A stretch of 8,661 nt of DNA from Emcibacter sp. (GTDB lineage Bacteria > Pseudomonadota > Alphaproteobacteria > Sphingomonadales > Emcibacteraceae), in contig JAGLJX010000040.1 of NCBI GenBank assembly GCA_023142175.1, positions 1-8,661 on the forward strand, given 5' to 3'. The position numbers were made by a program, and so were the translations under genes. How positions within the stretch are numbered: position 1 is the first letter of the stretch; every line of letters begins with the position of its first letter. The notes under the pieces are model-generated. The model was given only the letters and a program-made list of their open reading frames with translations. It made no database searches and had not been told where the DNA came from. Positions 6,945 through 8,661 of the stretch are shown here, piece by piece.

Positions 6945-7829
6945 ATGAATAATTTAAAAGTACTAATTGCCTTGATCGTCCTGGGTGCCAGTGTTGTTTT
7001 GCTGGGCGCGTCTGTTTTTACGGTCAGGGAAACTGAGCAGGCTCTGGTTCTGGAGCTTGGGTCATGGAAGAAAACCGTGACTGAAGCCGGTTTGCATTTC
7101 AAAACCCCTTTCGTTCAGGATGTGGTTTATTTCGACAAACGGATTTTGTTGCTTGATACGCCGGAACTGATCGTCATCACGCAGGATCAAAAACGGATTA
7201 TTGTGGATGCTTTCACCGAATTCAAGGTTGAAGACCCCCTGAAAGTTTATCAGGCGGTACGCAATGTTTCCGGTGCAGAATCACGGCTTTCAATCATCAT
7301 CAACTCCAATCTGCGTAAGGTATTTGGCGGACGGGAATTTAAAGATGCCCTGTCCGGTGAGCGGCGTACATTACGTAAGGCTATAGCCGATTCCGTCAAG
7401 GAAGAAGCCGAAGCTCTTGGTATCAAGGTGGTGGATGTGCGCATCAAACGCACCGACCTGCCTTCTGAAAACAGCAAGCCGATCTTTGACAGCATGATTG
7501 CCGAGCGTGAACAGGTGGCACGTGAAATTCGCGCCCGTGGTGAAGAACAGGCGATCCGCATTAAGTCTAAGGCGGACCGTGATCGTACCGTGCTGCTCGC
7601 CGAAGCCGAACGTGAGGCACAGAAATTACGCGGGATTGGAGATGCGACAGCGGCAAAGATATTTGCCGATGCCTATAATCAGGACGCGGAATTTTACGCA
7701 TTTTATCGTTCCATGCTGGCCTATAATGTGGCCTTCCGTGAGAAGAACACCACGATGATATTGTCACCTAACAGTGATTTCTTCAAATATTTCGGTGATA
7801 TGACCGGTAAAAACAAGAAGAAGAAATAA
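6945..7829 (+). CDS. hflC: HflC, FtsH protease modulator (SPFH family)
   Basis: The partner of HflK in the membrane complex that controls FtsH access to substrates. Its 294 residues have an N-terminal membrane anchor (about 5-26, LIALIVLGASVVLLGASVF), an SPFH domain opening VRETEQALVLELGSW, the family stretch KVVDVRIKRTDLP, and a helical segment rich in Arg, Glu and Ala (AEREQVAREIRARGEEQ, SKADRDRTVLLAEAERE). It ends in a run of lysines after the conserved FFKYF region. An AGGA box at 6933-6936 lies 8 nt before the ATG, and the gene starts 15 nt after the hflK stop, so the two are very likely co-transcribed. A terminator follows 18 nt after the stop, making this a two-gene operon. Confidence 0.96.
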   Translation: MNNLKVLIALIVLGASVVLLGASVFTVRETEQALVLELGSWKKTVTEAGLHFKTPFVQDVVYFDKRILLLDTPELIVITQDQKRIIVDAFTEFKVEDPLKVYQAVRNVSGAESRLSIIINSNLRKVFGGREFKDALSGERRTLRKAIADSVKEEAEALGIKVVDVRIKRTDLPSENSKPIFDSMIAEREQVAREIRARGEEQAIRIKSKADRDRTVLLAEAEREAQKLRGIGDATAAKIFADAYNQDAEFYAFYRSMLAYNVAFREKNTTMILSPNSDFFKYFGDMTGKNKKKK

Positions 7830-7847
7830 ATATAAAGCTATTAAGGG

Positions 7848-7883
7848 AGAGGATATGACCCATGGGGCTGTATCCTCTTTTTT
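7848..7883 (+). terminator. Rho-independent terminator of the hflKC operon
   Basis: AGAGGATA (7848-7855) pairs perfectly with TATCCTCT (7871-7878). The 15-nt loop contains CCCATGGG, and six T follow (7878-7883). It lies 18 nt after the hflC stop and separates hflKC from the degP-like gene, which therefore probably has its own promoter. The stem is only moderately stable, so some read-through is possible. Confidence 0.8.
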
Positions 7884-7974
7884 GCTATTTTGCGATGAAG
7901 ACATGAAAAAATACGACCAAAGGGACTTCAGCTTCTCATTTCCGTCACAAAGTATGGTAATGATGAATGCATAA
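7855..7974 (+). other. Possible 39-residue small ORF overlapping the hflC terminator
   Basis: An ATG at 7855 opens a frame MTHGAVSSFLLFCDEDMKK... of 39 codons ending in TAA at 7972-7974. An AGGGAG box (7844-7849) lies 5 nt before it, as good a ribosome site as those of the real genes. Against it, the start sits inside the terminator stem, the product has no membrane span or motif I recognise, and a frame of this length is easily found by chance. I consider it more likely non-coding. Confidence 0.15.
7922..7950 (+). promoter_or_regulatory. Candidate ECF (sigmaE-like) promoter for the degP gene
   Basis: GGGACTT (7922-7928), a 16-nt spacer, then TCACAA (7945-7950) resembles the RpoE-type consensus GGAACTT-N15/16-TC(T/N)AA with one mismatch in the -35 element. 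It lies about 84 nt before the degP-like start and after the hflC terminator. degP is a classic sigmaE target in enterobacteria, so the position makes sense. Alphaproteobacterial ECF sigmas often use other motifs, so this remains tentative. Confidence 0.3.
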
Positions 7975-8033
7975 AAATATTTTCAGGGAAGAAAAATAAT
8001 AATTTAGATAATTGGAAAATATCAGGAATAAAT

Positions 8034-8661
8034 ATGAGTAAATTCAAGAAAATTTGTATGGGTGCGATGATTGTCGTATCTTACGTGGTCATTTCGCCCG
8101 TTGCCGCCCTTGCCAAAGGGGCGCCGGACAGTTTTGCGGATCTGGCTGAAAAACTATTGCCCGCCGTGGTCAATGTCAACACAACCCAAACCATTAAGGT
8201 TGAGCGGCGCTCCATGCCGCAAATCCCCGGTATGGAAGAATTCTTCAAACGCTATGGTCGTGAAAAAGACAGTAAGAAAAATGGTGACGAGCGGCCACTT
8301 ACCCGTCAGCGGCAATCTCTGGGTTCGGGTTTTGTTATCGACCCTTCCGGCATTATTATCACAAATAACCATGTGATTGATAAGGCGGATGAAGTGATGA
8401 TCAAGATGCATGATGGCCGTGAATTTAAAGCCGTGGTTATCGGTAAAGACAGCAAGCTGGATCTTGCCGTGCTTAAGGTAGAGACCGACAAGCCACTGCC
8501 TTATGTTAAATTTGGCGATGATTCCAAGTCCCGCATTGGCGATTGGGTATTGGCTATTGGTAACCCCTATTCCCTTGGTGGTACAATCACAGCAGGTATT
8601 ATTTCGGCCCGTAACCGTGATATCAATTCCGGTCCTTATGATAAATATATCCAGACCGATG
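8034..8661 (+). CDS. degP: DegP/HtrA (Do) family periplasmic serine protease, 3'-truncated
   Basis: A periplasmic protease/chaperone that degrades or holds misfolded envelope proteins. The frame runs from the ATG at 8034 to the window edge without a stop (209 codons). Residues 1-27 form a Sec signal peptide with probable cleavage at ALA|KG. The mature part opens DSFADLAEKLLPAVVNVNT, typical of Do proteases, then a variable linker (about 55-95), LGSGFVIDPSGIIITNNHV with catalytic His113, KLDLAVLK with Asp143, and GDWVLAIGNPYSLGGTITAGIIS. The sequence ends at KYIQTD, just before the expected GNSGG with the catalytic Ser; that motif and the PDZ domains lie outside the window. An AGGA box (8024-8027) with a 6-nt spacer supports the start. 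The placement after hflKC is common in alphaproteobacteria. MucD or DegQ are alternative names for the same family. Confidence 0.94.
   Translation, partial: MSKFKKICMGAMIVVSYVVISPVAALAKGAPDSFADLAEKLLPAVVNVNTTQTIKVERRSMPQIPGMEEFFKRYGREKDSKKNGDERPLTRQRQSLGSGFVIDPSGIIITNNHVIDKADEVMIKMHDGREFKAVVIGKDSKLDLAVLKVETDKPLPYVKFGDDSKSRIGDWVLAIGNPYSLGGTITAGIISARNRDINSGPYDKYIQTD

Noticed and set aside
7859..7866. CCCATGGG palindrome
   Set aside because: It lies in the terminator loop and is an 8-base palindrome of a kind expected by chance.
1..8661. Mobile element, CRISPR array, defence island, tRNA or a new multi-gene system
   Set aside because: No transposase, integrase, terminal inverted repeats, regularly spaced repeats or tRNA-like folds were seen, and every larger gene belongs to a well-known housekeeping or metabolic family.

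Overview
The window looks like ordinary chromosomal DNA of an alphaproteobacterium. GC content is moderate and the genes are tightly packed. The main clue is gene content and order: Mrp diverging from hflK-hflC with a DegP/Do protease after them, and a tiny twin-membrane-span protein joined to a PduO-type cobalamin adenosyltransferase. Assignment below class level is not possible from sequence reading alone.

Layout. Bases 3-1571 (+) are the C-terminal two thirds of a molybdopterin-binding subunit of the xanthine dehydrogenase/hydroxylase family, cut by the left window edge. It ends at a strong rho-independent terminator (1595-1634). On the minus strand, facing it, is a two-gene unit: a 63-residue twin-span membrane protein (2205-2396) followed 4 nt later by the adenosyltransferase (1637-2200). 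An AT-rich 158-base divergent region separates this unit from a secreted prolyl-oligopeptidase-family serine peptidase (2555-4654, +). That gene ends 15 nt from the stop of the convergent mrp gene (4670-5752, -), an ApbC/NBP35-type Fe-S carrier ATPase. A 130-base divergent region between mrp and hflK contains a terminator-like hairpin. Then come hflK (5883-6929) and hflC (6945-7829), an operon closed by a terminator at 7848-7883. A 5'-complete but 3'-truncated degP/htrA gene (8034 to the window end) follows.

Functional reading. The right half is envelope protein quality control: HflK and HflC form the membrane complex that modulates the FtsH protease, and DegP is the periplasmic protease/chaperone. 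The left half is cofactor-related: a Mo-enzyme subunit that depends on Fe-S partner subunits, B12 adenosylation, and Fe-S cluster delivery by Mrp. Three genes carry visible N-terminal export or anchor signals in addition to the twin-span protein.

I found no mobile element, CRISPR array, tRNA, rRNA or convincing new multi-gene system. The points most worth a second look are non-coding: the hairpin plus T8 tract upstream of hflK, an ECF-sigma-like promoter match before degP, and a 39-codon frame with a Shine-Dalgarno match that overlaps the hflC terminator.
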